In this document: in pieces, positions 26,049 to 35,416 of the stretch
Position numbering within the stretch: position 1 is the first letter of the stretch
Layout of the letters: every line of letters begins with the position of its first letter
Assembly: GCA_965224515.1 (NCBI GenBank)
Contig: OZ245051.1
Span: 2,914,001-2,978,000, forward strand
From: Sedimenticola_A sp040506425
GTDB taxonomy: Bacteria; Pseudomonadota; Gammaproteobacteria; Chromatiales; Chromatiaceae
DNA: 64,000 bases
Direction of reading: 5' to 3'
Translations under genes and position numbers: made by a program
The notes under the pieces: generated by a model
The model's input: the letters and a program-made list of their open reading frames with translations, nothing else
Database searches by the model: none
Told to the model about the DNA's origin: nothing

Positions 26049-27650
26049 CTACTGGTCAGCGGTGTAGACGCGGACCTGGTTGCGTCCGCCCTCTTTGGCA
26101 TCGTACAAGGCATGATCGGCTGCAGCGATCAGAAAGGTTTCAGTCTCTCCATGAAGGGGATAGGACGCCGATCCTATGCTGATGGTGATCGATACCGACT
26201 GCTTTTCGTCAATATCAAACGGGAGTGCTGAAACGGCCTGTTTTATGCGCTCGGCAAACTGCTGTGCATCCTTGACATCTGATTACGGCAGGATTATCGC
26301 TATCTCCTCACCCCCGTACCTGCAGACATAGTCGACTCCCCTTGATTCCTTGAGGAGTCGATCACTCAATTTCTGTAAAACCGCATCACCGGCGAGATGC
26401 CCATAGGTGTCATTGACCTGCTTGAAATTATCGATGTCTATGAGAAGCAGTGACAACGAATGCCTGAAGCGTATCGAACGGGCAAGCTCTGCATCGAGAT
26501 ACTCATGAAACATGCGCCGGGTGTATAGACCGGTCAGACCGTCATGGGTGGCAAGCTGCTTAAGTATCTCTTCATCCTTTTCGATCTGTCTGCTTACCCG
26601 GTGTGCCTGTCGTGAAAAGAATACAATCAATATGCCGCCAAGTATGAAAACAGAGGTGCCGACCACGATTGCTGTGCGTTCTGCAACATCCATTTCGAAC
26701 GAAACGTCGGCCAGCAGTGTCATGTGAGCCACCTCGCGACCCCTGGCATCCTCAATGGGCATGGTGAGTAGCCAATAGGAATGGTCATCGCGTTCAAGCT
26801 CTACCACCTCATTTTGATGTCCGTGCTTATCCTGTTCGAGTTGTTCACTTAGTGTCAAGGGGAGATCCCTGGGAACTTCAGCACTTATCACAACTGTTGG
26901 AAAACGGTCCCAATCGGCACTGCGTCCCAGTACACGCATCCCGTCCTCCCATTTTTCACGGTTCAGGTATTCCTTATGGATCACCACGGCAACATCGTAG
27001 CCAAAGATATCCCTGAGCCAATTTATGACATGGTCAATTTCCATTCCCAGCTCAAGATATCCAATTAATTTCCCGGTCTGTCTGTCGTGCCAGGGGGATA
27101 CCACTCGCAAGGTAAAGGTTCCCAATGGTCCGAGTTCAACACCATATGAGAGTGCACCATTCTGCTCAGCCCGCAGTGTAGTGACCCGGTCAATTCTGTC
27201 ACCATGACGCCCCGGTGCATGTACACGCAAAAAGTTCACTCTATCCGGCTTGGTAAAATAGAAGTGCGTAACGTTGTAGTCCCGTTTCAACTCTTTGAAC
27301 AGGGTTTCCGTATAGTCAAAGAGGGCATTTCTGTCGTATTCAGTGAATATCTCGCTCAATTTTTGGTCACGCAGCAAGGCGTCCATAACAGCCCGAAGAG
27401 CGTTCGCATCATTGAGAACACTCTTCTCATAAAAATCCCTCGCAACACTCTGGGTGCGGGTCAACCGCTCATGAATCAAACCATGACTTTTACTCTCGGA
27501 CTCAAAATAGAAAAGACTGATCGCAAGAACCATAACCAGCAACACGATAGCGGCTACGAGAGGAGTCAGAAATCTTAGTCGCAGTGATGATGTGCCCTGG
27601 CGAATACCATGGTTTTCTGAATGTTGCTGCCTAGGTGTGGACGGAGTCAT
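26049..27650 (-). pseudogene. Cache-GGDEF diguanylate cyclase interrupted by an in-frame TAA
   Basis: The frame from 27650 runs to a TAA at 26283-26285, right after GGEEIAIILP in the GGDEF domain. Beyond the stop the same frame continues without a shift for 77 codons, encoding the normal end of a GGDEF domain, with SITISIGSASYPLHGE and DHALYDAKEGGRNQV, to a TAG at 26049. Thus one substitution breaks a gene of about 533 residues. The intact part has a basic N terminus, a transmembrane helix (about 27-47), a periplasmic Cache-like sensor with RVHAPGRHGD, a second helix (about 320-340) and the first two-thirds of GGDEF with an I-site RGVD. As written, the product would lack the last strands and helix and is probably inactive. 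Confidence 0.85.
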
Positions 27651-27982
27651 ACTTAAGGCTCTTTGGAATCATTCCGATTCTATTATTTTGTCAGCAGAGC
27701 CACCACTTGGCCGGCAGTTAACTCCCCTTGATCGAGTATAGTAAAAAATCACAAATGCCACCTGTTGGCCAAACTCAGTGAAGCTGTGCCAGGCTGTTTT
27801 CAATAAGATTGAGATTAATTTCTGCAGGGTTCGTCATCAGCGGAAGAGGGAGCGTATTCTGTAGGGTGTATCAGGTGGTAGGTTACCAAGAGCAGCCGTT
27901 TACGATTTGTTGGTTATCGGTATCACCATTGATACAGCTGCTCTTGGTATAGGCGGTAGCACTCAGAACCGAGTTACAGCGG
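27651..27982. other. Intergenic region with a long-loop inverted repeat
   Basis: 332 bases downstream of a minus-strand secreted protein gene and upstream of the Cache-GGDEF gene. It contains a 13-bp perfect inverted repeat, TACCAAGAGCAGC at 27884-27896 and its complement at 27937-27949, around a 40-base loop. It could be a structured RNA or a transcript end; no T-run follows. The rest shows no gene. Confidence 0.4.
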
Positions 27983-28630
27983 CTAGCCTTTCTGACGGGT
28001 GCCGTTGAAACACTGGATCTTTATTGAGTTATAGGGGTAAGGTATCAGATCATTATATGTAAAGTTACGATGGTCATTCATTGTGGTTTTAGCGAGAATA
28101 GCCAGGGGAACCCTGTATGTAATTACAGACGGTCTGGTATGCGTATTTATCCTGGGGCCAGCATCTTTCTTACACCAGCTTTTTGCCAGTGAAGCATCAA
28201 TCAGTGTATCGGTAAATGTGAGTCGCTTTCCGTTTGGGCCAGGAGGTATCTGACTGGTGAGGACGGTCTGTACCGGTCCGCCACCGTTTAAATTAACTCC
28301 TGTTTTTTTTACACACTTTCTCGGAAAAATTCTGGTTTCCACTTTGCCGCTAATCACCCTGGCATTAGTTGATGATCTGAATTTGTACTCGCTGCCAACC
28401 TTGTACCAGTCCCCAAATTTGTCATTATAAAATCCATATACTTTATCTCTGTTGACGATCGATGATCTCCCAATCGGCGTGGATGGTTTATTACACAAGA
28501 TAGGTCTCACCGGAGGAGGTGCTGGCTCAATACCAAATACAGGTGAATCGGCTGATATTGAAGCAGACCAACAGATCATGATGGATGAGTAAACAATGGG
28601 CTTGAATAGCATACTGTAGCGGTTATTCAT
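27983..28630 (-). CDS. Secreted protein of unknown function
   Basis: 215 residues. A signal peptide (1-27, cleavage near ISADSP) is followed by a proline-rich segment (PAPPPVRPILC) and a globular part with four or five Cys residues (CNKP, RKCVKK, SWCKK, IQCFNG), which could form disulfides in the periplasm. Not recognised. The gene is AT-rich compared with the surrounding chromosome and neighbours two broken genes and a repeat array, so it is probably accessory. Confidence 0.65.
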   Translation of the reverse strand: MNNRYSMLFKPIVYSSIMICWSASISADSPVFGIEPAPPPVRPILCNKPSTPIGRSSIVNRDKVYGFYNDKFGDWYKVGSEYKFRSSTNARVISGKVETRIFPRKCVKKTGVNLNGGGPVQTVLTSQIPPGPNGKRLTFTDTLIDASLAKSWCKKDAGPRINTHTRPSVITYRVPLAILAKTTMNDHRNFTYNDLIPYPYNSIKIQCFNGTRQKG

Positions 28631-28821
28631 CTTATCTCCTTATATGAATGGTGCCGGGTTGTAGCTTGTCTGAGATTATTCCTTTCGTACCCAGACTATG
28701 GAATTAAAGCTCATTTGGATATCTTTTGCACTCTACTGGATAGCAGAATTATATTCCGCTTCCGGTTCTGATCCCGTTTTGACATTTTGTTCTACAATTT
28801 CATCAGGAATAGGGATATTTG

Positions 28822-29376
28822 ATGTCACGGTCTCATACATACTGTTATGTCTTAATAGGCTTGGCGGCGGTGATGCTGATATGTGCCTTCAAGAACTACC
28901 TTATTCTGATAATTATCGATACCAAATGGTGCCCATACCTTTGCCCATCAGTATTTGAGTGGCATCTCCTTGTGGATCTCCCAATCTTTGAGCAACTGTT
29001 CCAAATGCAGGAATGGCTGCATGCAACATCTCGCGATCTTACGGGTCACATCTTTGCAGACCAGTGGGGCATATTCAGTACTCTGATAGTTACCCCTATT
29101 GTTTAGGAGGCTATTTATCGGGGTCCTATGTATTTGACCAGGCGAAGTTCAAAGGGATTCTGGTGGTGGTTTACAGGTTTGACGCTGGTTGTAGTCTTTG
29201 CGTTGAGCCATGGAAGGAGTGGCATTGCTTTAGTGCCGGTTTTGGCATTGGGATCATACAATCTCTGGCTGGTGGCAGTAACGCAGCGTTTCTGGCCAGC
29301 AGTTTCTTTGCACTTTCTCTATAACTTCATTTTTTTGTCATTGGTCATTTACCAGTCTGTTTGGGCCAGTGATTGA
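28822..29376 (+). pseudogene. CPBP-family intramembrane protease with TAG at the catalytic glutamate
   Basis: From the ATG at 28822 (AGGG seven bases before) a multi-helix membrane protein runs to a TAG at 29104-29106 and then continues in the same frame to 29376. At the break the sequence reads TPIV-stop-EAIYRGPMYL. CPBP (Rce1-like) glutamic proteases have EExxxR here, so TAG replaces the first Glu, a single G-to-T change from GAG. The later motifs FALSHG and HFLYNF (FxxxH and HxxxN/D motifs) are intact. Loss of this codon both truncates the protein and removes the catalytic residue. An overlapping frame starting at 28698 also codes hydrophobic sequence, so the true N terminus is uncertain. 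Confidence 0.75.
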
Positions 29377-29466
29377 TTCGATAACGATCTCTGTTGTCGA
29401 TGGATTCAGCGTTAACTGACATTGTGCTTACCTGGTAACCGAACCCAAGCTGAAACTGCTGTAACG

Positions 29467-29487
29467 AAAAAAGGCACCGCATCTGCG
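29467..29487. repeat. Left half of a split terminator and 9-bp target duplication
   Basis: AAAAGGCACCGC followed by ATCTGCG. The last nine bases, GCATCTGCG at 29479-29487, are repeated at 30624-30632 on the other side of the repeat array. Joined across the array, the two flanks form a perfect 12-bp hairpin, AAAAGGCACCGC and GCGGTGCCTTTT with loop ATCT, a bidirectional terminator between convergent genes. Confidence 0.8.
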
Positions 29488-30623
29488 CAAGGCGTTTACT
29501 TAACCTGTTGCACTTTTCTGTAAACAACGCTGCAGAAAACCGGTAAAACATCGTCATTCCGGCGCAGGCCGGAATCCATAAGCTCTTGAAAATACTGGAC
29601 CCCGGCCTTCGCCGGGGTGACGAATATTGGGTTGCGGTTGTTTGTGGCTACCGGCAATCAGCGGTGCAAATTAACGGGAAATTTTTTAAACAAAGAAAAA
29701 CCCCGCAAGCCATTGATTTGGCAGCGGGGTTTTCATTTTCTACAACAGGTTAAGTAAACGCCTAGGCCTTATGGCAAGGCGTTTACTTAACCTGTTGCAC
29801 TTTTCTGTAAACAACGCTGCAGAAAACCGGTAAACCATCGTCATTCCGGCGCAGGCCGGAATCCATAAGCTCTTGAAAATACTGGACCCCGGCCTTCGCC
29901 GGGGTGACGAATATTGGGTTGCGGTTGTTTGTGGCTACCGGCAATCAGCGGTGCAAATTAACGGGAAATTTTTAAACAAAGAAAAACCCCGCAAGCCATT
30001 GATTTGATAGCGGGGTTTTCATTTTCTACAACAGGTTAAGTAAACGCCTGGGCCTTATGGCAAGGCGTTTACTTAACCCGTTGCACTTTTCTGTAAACAA
30101 CGCTGCAGAAAACCGGTAAACCATCGTCATTCCGGCGCAGGCCGGAATCCATAAGCTCTTGAAAATACTGGACCCCGGCCTTCACCGGGGTGACGAATAT
30201 TGGGTTGCGGTTGTTTGTGGCTACCGGCAATCAGCGGTGCAAATTAACGGGAAATTTTTAAACAAAGAAAAACCCCGCACGCCATTGATTTGATAGCGAG
30301 GTTTTCATTTTCTACAACAGGTTAAGTGAACGCCTAGGCCTTATGGCAAGGCGTTTACTTAACCTGTTGCACTTTTCTGTAAACAACGCTGCTGAAAACC
30401 GGTAAACCATCGTCATTCCGGCGCAGGCCGGAATCCATAAGCTCTTGAAAATACTGGACCCCGGCCTTCGCCGGGGTGACGAATATTGGGTTGCGGTTGT
30501 TTGTGGCTACCGGCAATCAGCGGTGCAAATTAACGGGGAATTTTTTAAACAAAGAAAACCCCGCAAGCCATTGATTTGGCAGCGGGGTTTTCATTTTCTA
30601 CAACAGGTTAAGTGAACGCTTAG
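29488..30623. mobile_element. Tandem array of four MITE-like elements
   Basis: Four near-identical non-coding units lie at 29488-29765 (278 bp), 29775-30051, 30061-30337 and 30347-30623 (277 bp each). Each has terminal inverted repeats beginning CAAGGCGTTTACTTAAC, over 20 bp long. Inside each are three palindromes: a CGTCATTCCGG-type REP hairpin, a CCCCGGCC/GGCCGGGG-type hairpin, and a terminator-like AAAACCCCGC/GCGGGG hairpin. Units are separated by the same 9 bases, GCCTTATGG (29766-29774, 30052-30060, 30338-30346), while the whole array is flanked by another 9-bp duplication, GCATCTGCG. No transposase is encoded, so movement would be in trans. Confidence 0.85.
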
Positions 30624-30642
30624 GCATCTGCGGTGCCTTTTG
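30624..30642. repeat. Right target duplication and right half of the split terminator
   Basis: GCATCTGCG (30624-30632) repeats the left flank exactly and continues as GTGCCTTTTG, completing the interrupted hairpin described at 29467-29487. It lies about 50 bases past the end of the DUF302 gene. Confidence 0.8.
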
Positions 30643-30689
30643 TGGCCGGGTAGAGATGGACCCGGAGCGCCCGGATCTTCTCTGTTGCC

Positions 30690-31202
30690 TTAGAACTCGC
30701 CGGTTGCCCCTGCGGTCATAACCGCCAGCATGGCCTGGTTGATCCTGATGGCAATTGCCTGCAGTTCAGGTGGCAGGGTATGGCTGTTGATCAGCATGTC
30801 CAGGTTGAGCATCAGCAACCAGCCGCGCCCGGTCTTCCGGTCTTCCACCAGGGCGATACGGCATGGCATGTAGGCCGCGTAGAGTGGATCGAGTTCAACC
30901 ATCTTCACCGCGTCTTCCGGGTCGCAGAACTGGACTATCTCCAGATGCCCCGCCTCTTTTCCCCGGGCTAACATCTCCTGGTGCACCTTTTGATGACCCA
31001 CGAGTTTGAGGTTGAGTTCAGCCGCCTTTGAGGTCATGGCCTGGGCCGCGTCTTCAAAGCTGACGCCATCTATCATACTCATTCTGATGACGGTCTGAGA
31101 AATGTCGTTGATGTGAACTTCGGGTGAATTATCTGCCTGTGCAGAAATCGGGCTAATGGTCATGATAAGCAGTGCAAGCAGTACATAATGAAATCTATTC
31201 AC
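30690..31202 (-). CDS. Exported DUF302 protein
   Basis: 170 residues from a GTG preceded by GGAG. A signal peptide (1-23, cut near AQADN) is followed by a DUF302 domain (about 40-150), with the characteristic FCDPEDAVKMVELDPLYAAYMPCRIALVED segment split over the strand-turn region. DUF302 proteins are small alpha/beta periplasmic or cytosolic proteins often found beside cytochromes and sulfur enzymes; their role is unknown. It is the last gene of the molybdoenzyme operon, 13 bases after the dihaem cytochrome. Confidence 0.85.
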   Translation of the reverse strand: MNRFHYVLLALLIMTISPISAQADNSPEVHINDISQTVIRMSMIDGVSFEDAAQAMTSKAAELNLKLVGHQKVHQEMLARGKEAGHLEIVQFCDPEDAVKMVELDPLYAAYMPCRIALVEDRKTGRGWLLMLNLDMLINSHTLPPELQAIAIRINQAMLAVMTAGATGEF

Positions 31203-31215
31203 GGGTATTCTCCGT

Positions 31216-32097
31216 CTATTTTGGAATAAAGATCAGGCCTTGGGAGGTGATCTTGAAGTCGCCGGATAGGCCCGCGACCTGTCTCATGTCCTGGTTGGTC
31301 GGCTTGAGAACTATGTCGCCTTCAGGGGTGATGAGAAACCGACCGGATATTCTTTGTGCGTCAAGGTTGGCTGCACTTGTGTTGATGCTGCCAAGCCTGC
31401 CATCCTTGGTCATTCCGATCATGCTGTTGCCGGGAGCCATGCCCATCATTCCGCTCATCCCGCTGAATGCGAATGTTTGTTCTTTTTTAAGGGGCTCATG
31501 AGGTGGCAGGGTGGTCAGGAAGCTCACCAGGTGATCCAACTCGTCGTCCTTACGTTCATCAAATGTTTCATCTTCCGGGTCGTCATCATGGAATCGCGCC
31601 TTGTCCTGAAACTTCTTCATCTGGCTGAACAGGTAGCTGCCATACTGGCCAGCCACTGGTGGGATGCCCTTTTTGGGTTTGCCGTGGCCGGTTTTCCGGT
31701 GGCATGTCTTGCACTCATCCATGAAGATCTCCCGTCCGGCCTGAAGCTGTCCTCTTCGGTAGGGCGGAATCTTGGGCAGATTGAGATTTCGCAGGTCGAT
31801 GCCTGCCAGGTATTCTGAAATGTCTTCAATGTCTTTCTCGGACATGTTCCTGATCGAGGATGCCAGAACCATCGGTGGATACTCCCGTACCCCGTCGCGG
31901 TAATACTTCAGCTCCTTGGCGATATACTCTTTCGGCAGACCCGCGAGTCGGGGTGACATGGTACCCGGCGTACCCTGGCCATAGATGCCGTGACAGAGGG
32001 CGCAGCTTCGGTTGATACGTTTTGCGTTTTCGATGTCGATCGCCAAGGCCTGTATCGGGATGGTGATACAACACAGCAGCAACAATATTCTTTTCAT
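31216..32097 (-). CDS. Dihaem c-type cytochrome (c4-like)
   Basis: 293 residues from the ATG at 32097 with GGTGGAG before it. A signal peptide ends near ALAID. Two haem-binding motifs, CALCH and CKTCH, lie in two cytochrome c domains separated by about 95 residues, with candidate distal Met ligands in SPRLAG/PPMVLASSIRNMS and later segments. A C-terminal extension of about 100 residues is rich in Met and Gly (FSGMSGMMGMAPGNSMIGM) and is not part of usual cytochrome c4. Expected periplasmic electron carrier for the molybdoenzyme. Confidence 0.85.
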   Translation of the reverse strand: MKRILLLLCCITIPIQALAIDIENAKRINRSCALCHGIYGQGTPGTMSPRLAGLPKEYIAKELKYYRDGVREYPPMVLASSIRNMSEKDIEDISEYLAGIDLRNLNLPKIPPYRRGQLQAGREIFMDECKTCHRKTGHGKPKKGIPPVAGQYGSYLFSQMKKFQDKARFHDDDPEDETFDERKDDELDHLVSFLTTLPPHEPLKKEQTFAFSGMSGMMGMAPGNSMIGMTKDGRLGSINTSAANLDAQRISGRFLITPEGDIVLKPTNQDMRQVAGLSGDFKITSQGLIFIPK

Positions 32098-32118
32098 CAA
32101 TCTCCACCTTGAATGTTG

Positions 32119-32814
32119 TTATGAATCACTCTTGTTATCTGAGGACTCTGTATCGCCCCGGCCCTTGCTGTGTGGCACGAAACGAATAGAGGGATTGGTC
32201 AGGTCGGGACTGGCAAAGTTCAGAACCTCTCTGACAGATTGTTCGTCCGGGCCTACAGCCTTGGTCTGTAATGTGCCGTCGGAAATCTGGTCGATGGGGC
32301 CGATGTCCAGTACACGCATCATGCATGCCATGACACAGTAGGGCTTGCGCCCGGCATCAATTTCATCCACGCACATGTTGCACTTCGAGACGATATTCAG
32401 TTCCGGTATGAACTGTGGCGCACCATAGGGGCAGGCCGCCTCGCAGCGGCGGCAGCCGATACAGAGGGTGGAATCGATGTCTACAATGCCATCGGCCTTA
32501 CGCTTGAATATGGCTCCGGTGGGACATGTGGGCAGGCAGGCCGGTTCTGCACAATGGTTGCATGAGATGTTCACCTTGTAGGCATATACATCGGGGAATT
32601 CTCCCCCCTCGATGTATTGCACCCGCCTGAAACGTGGTCCTGGCGGCAGGCCGTTCTTGTCCTTGCATGCGATTTCACAGGCACGGCAACCGATGCAGTC
32701 GACGTTGTGGTGTACAAAACCGAGCTGCTTGGCAGGTTTTACCGGTTGGTAGACCTCTTTCTTCTTGCGCTTGATGGCGATTTTTATCTTTGAGTTGTCT
32801 TTTGTCAGGGCCAT
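32119..32814 (-). CDS. Four-cluster ferredoxin subunit (DmsB/NrfC type)
   Basis: 231 residues from the ATG at 32814 (AGAGG upstream; a TTG two codons earlier is possible). Sixteen Cys in four groups are seen: CIGCRACEIAC, CNHCAEPACLPTC, CIGCRRCEAAC and CNMC with CVMAC, the pattern for four [4Fe-4S] clusters that wire a molybdopterin subunit to its electron partner. There is no signal peptide; such subunits are co-exported with the Tat-tagged catalytic subunit. A basic N-terminal stretch (KIKIAIKRKKKE) precedes the first cluster. It starts 13 bases after the catalytic gene. Confidence 0.9.
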   Translation of the reverse strand: MALTKDNSKIKIAIKRKKKEVYQPVKPAKQLGFVHHNVDCIGCRACEIACKDKNGLPPGPRFRRVQYIEGGEFPDVYAYKVNISCNHCAEPACLPTCPTGAIFKRKADGIVDIDSTLCIGCRRCEAACPYGAPQFIPELNIVSKCNMCVDEIDAGRKPYCVMACMMRVLDIGPIDQISDGTLQTKAVGPDEQSVREVLNFASPDLTNPSIRFVPHSKGRGDTESSDNKSDS

Positions 32815-32827
32815 GTTCAATTACCTC

Positions 32828-35416
32828 TTAAAGGTCGCGCCTGAATACGTGGGAACGGGAAATCGCCAGTTCATCCCATCCGGGCCTGTGTTCCAGGTCG
32901 GTTTTGCGAACGTTGACCAGTACCGTGTTGTAGGCGAAAGAGCCTGCCGGGCTTGGCTTGCTGACGGTGAGAACGTTGGGATTACCTGCGCGGTCGACCC
33001 CGTTTTCGTCAAAATCGAACCAGGCCCCCTCGTGAATGATCACAACACCCGGGTATACCCTTTGCGAAACATAAACCGGTACCACCAGGCTGCCGCGGTC
33101 ATTCCATACCTGCACCTTGTCGCCACTGCGTACACCGAGTTTTTCGGCATCACGGGTATTGATGGTTATCTCCTGGTCATAGGTCTCACGCAGGGAGGCG
33201 ATGTTGTTGAATATCGAATGCGTTCGATGCCTGGGATGAGGGGTGATCAGGTGATACGGGTATTGCTTGCGCTTGTCATGGCTGTTCAGGTATTCAAAAG
33301 GCTCAAGCCACTTTGGAATTGAGGGTATGTGATATCCGTACTTGGTTTTCTTCCAGTCGGATATCTGTGCCAGCTCTGTACATAGAATTTCGATCTTTCC
33401 AGAAGGTGTTTCGAATGGAACGCCTTTCTCGATCTGTTTTTTGAAAGCCACCTTTGGTTCATCGTATTTGAACTTGTATACACCGTGACGTTTGAACTCG
33501 TTCCATGGCATGACCACATGCTGTTTTTCCATGACGCGGCTTTCCCACCACTCCCGCAGGTAAGTCTCGTCGACTTCATCCGGGTTGTCCCAGTAGCTGC
33601 GATCCGCCTTGGGATTGTAGGCTTTGCCGAACTGGTCACCCATGCCGGTCTTGTGACCGATGCGGTAGGCCAGTTCTGTAAATACCTGCAGGTCGGTCTT
33701 GCTCTCACCCCTGGGTTCGATAACCTTGGGGCGGTGTATGTAGTAGTGCCCCTTGTACCAGGGCAGGGCTACATCACGGCGTTCAAAATGGGTGGAGATC
33801 GGAAGCATGATATCGGCATAGAGACCGGACGGGGTGATGGTCTGGTCCAGGCAGACGACAAGGTCGAGTTTCTTGATGGCACTGACCATTTCATTAATAT
33901 CGGTCAATTGGTTGAGCCAGTCCGAACCCTGCCAGAATATGCCCCGGATATTGGGTATCACGCCCTCGTAGTTATCGCTGCGCGGCCACAGGCCGATCTC
34001 CTCGCGTTTAACATTTGGGTAGTTGTTGACCAGGTAGGCCCACTTGTCGGACTTGATGGAACCGAACCAGATGTTTGAATACTGATCATAGGGATAGGCT
34101 ATGGCCTCTGCACTCCATCCCTTGCCCACGCCTTCTGCACAGCCACCCAGTACGCCGATGTTGCCGGTCATGGCCTGGAGTGCTGCAGCCATTCGGTTGA
34201 ACTGTTCGCCAAACGCGGCCCGGCCCGGACCCCAGCAGGCTTTCAGCGCGGCAGGCTTGGTTGTGGCGTACATCTCCGCCAGTTTCCTGATGTCGTCTGC
34301 TTTTACACCGCAGATCTCCTCTGCCCACTCCGGGGTTTTGGGTTGCCTGTCGTACTTGCCCAGTATGTAGTCCTTGAAGTTCTCCTGGCCGTTTGGAGAG
34401 CCGTTGGACCAGTCCGGCATGGTGTCGGCATCCATTCCCTGGACAAACTTGTCGATGAAGTCCTGGTCCTGAAGGTTGTTGCTGAATATGTGATGTGCCA
34501 TGCCGGCGAGCATGGCGGCATCCGTACCGGGCTTGATGGGTATCCACCATGCGTCAAATGCAGCCGCGGTATCCGTGTACTGTGGGTCAATCGACACGAA
34601 CTTGCATCCGCGCTGCTTGGCCATGCGCATGTAGTAAACGGTGTTGCCGCCGTGAAAGGTGTAGGCCGGGTTCCAGCCCCACATGATCATCAGCTTGGAG
34701 TGGGCAAAAGCATCGTCTTCGCTGCCATCCTTGATGGTCCCGAAGGTCCAGCGGGAACTACTTGTTGTCCCCTGGTATGAGGGTACGGACCATGAACTGG
34801 TGCGACATGCAAACATGCCAAGCAGGCGGCCCTGGAGACCGTCGATCTGATCAGACTTGTGCAGTACGCCGTAGGATGAGCCTGCATAGCTCTGGTCAAG
34901 TATCGCTTGTGAACCGTATTCAGACTTAAGCTTGATCATCTTGTCGACAACAAAGTCCAGCGCTTCGTCCCAGGAGACCCTGCGGAATTTTCCGCTTCCC
35001 CGTTCACCCACCCGCATCATGGGGTAGAGCAGGCGTTCAGGTGAATAGATGCGCTCCCGGTAGGCACGGCCGCGCAGGCAGGCACGCAGTTGGGGCTCAT
35101 CCTCGGTGTCCTTGCCGTAGCAGCCACCACGTTGATAGCTGCCGTCGTCTGAAGAGAGACGTACAATTACATCGCCCTTTTTGTGCGCCACCAGCATGTG
35201 TCTGGAGCCGCAGTTGTGGGCGCAGCTGGTTACTACGGTTTCCAGTGCGTTATCGGTAAAATAGGGCTCGTAGGCAAACGCTTCGGCCTTGTTTGCCTTT
35301 ACCAGGCCACCTGCAGCCAGCGCCACTCCGCCTAGGGCGGAATTCTTAAGGAAATCCCGCCGGTTCATGTTCAGGGACGAGGTGCACAGCTCTTGTATCT
35401 TTTTGTCGTTTTTCAT
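32828..35416 (-). CDS. Tat-exported molybdopterin oxidoreductase, DMSO reductase family catalytic subunit
   Basis: 862 residues. A twin-arginine signal, NRRDFLKNSA (18-27), directs export. The FS0 iron-sulfur site reads C65-AHN-C69-GSR-H73 ... C113: the third Cys of the usual CxxxCxxxC is His. Segments GRAYRERIYSPERLLYPM, GWNPAYT, and the C-terminal molybdopterin-binding domain with HPRHRTHS are present. It resembles DmsA/YnfE-like enzymes; a Ser near residue 213 aligns by eye with the DmsA Mo ligand. ATG overlaps the pentahaem gene stop (ATGA). The substrate is not evident: an S-oxide, N-oxide, selenate, tetrathionate or related oxyanion are all possible, and operation in the oxidative direction cannot be excluded given the cytochrome partners. 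Confidence 0.88.
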   Translation of the reverse strand: MKNDKKIQELCTSSLNMNRRDFLKNSALGGVALAAGGLVKANKAEAFAYEPYFTDNALETVVTSCAHNCGSRHMLVAHKKGDVIVRLSSDDGSYQRGGCYGKDTEDEPQLRACLRGRAYRERIYSPERLLYPMMRVGERGSGKFRRVSWDEALDFVVDKMIKLKSEYGSQAILDQSYAGSSYGVLHKSDQIDGLQGRLLGMFACRTSSWSVPSYQGTTSSSRWTFGTIKDGSEDDAFAHSKLMIMWGWNPAYTFHGGNTVYYMRMAKQRGCKFVSIDPQYTDTAAAFDAWWIPIKPGTDAAMLAGMAHHIFSNNLQDQDFIDKFVQGMDADTMPDWSNGSPNGQENFKDYILGKYDRQPKTPEWAEEICGVKADDIRKLAEMYATTKPAALKACWGPGRAAFGEQFNRMAAALQAMTGNIGVLGGCAEGVGKGWSAEAIAYPYDQYSNIWFGSIKSDKWAYLVNNYPNVKREEIGLWPRSDNYEGVIPNIRGIFWQGSDWLNQLTDINEMVSAIKKLDLVVCLDQTITPSGLYADIMLPISTHFERRDVALPWYKGHYYIHRPKVIEPRGESKTDLQVFTELAYRIGHKTGMGDQFGKAYNPKADRSYWDNPDEVDETYLREWWESRVMEKQHVVMPWNEFKRHGVYKFKYDEPKVAFKKQIEKGVPFETPSGKIEILCTELAQISDWKKTKYGYHIPSIPKWLEPFEYLNSHDKRKQYPYHLITPHPRHRTHSIFNNIASLRETYDQEITINTRDAEKLGVRSGDKVQVWNDRGSLVVPVYVSQRVYPGVVIIHEGAWFDFDENGVDRAGNPNVLTVSKPSPAGSFAYNTVLVNVRKTDLEHRPGWDELAISRSHVFRRDL

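Noticed and set aside
28698..28958. Alternative frame as a separate membrane protein
   Set aside because: It overlaps the CPBP pseudogene in another frame, has no motif and only one hydrophobic segment; it might be the shifted N terminus of the same gene but that cannot be shown.
29488..30623. CRISPR array or tRNA-type repeats
   Set aside because: The period is 286-287 bp with almost identical units, no short repeat-spacer pattern and no cas genes; terminal inverted repeats and 9-bp duplications fit MITE-like elements.
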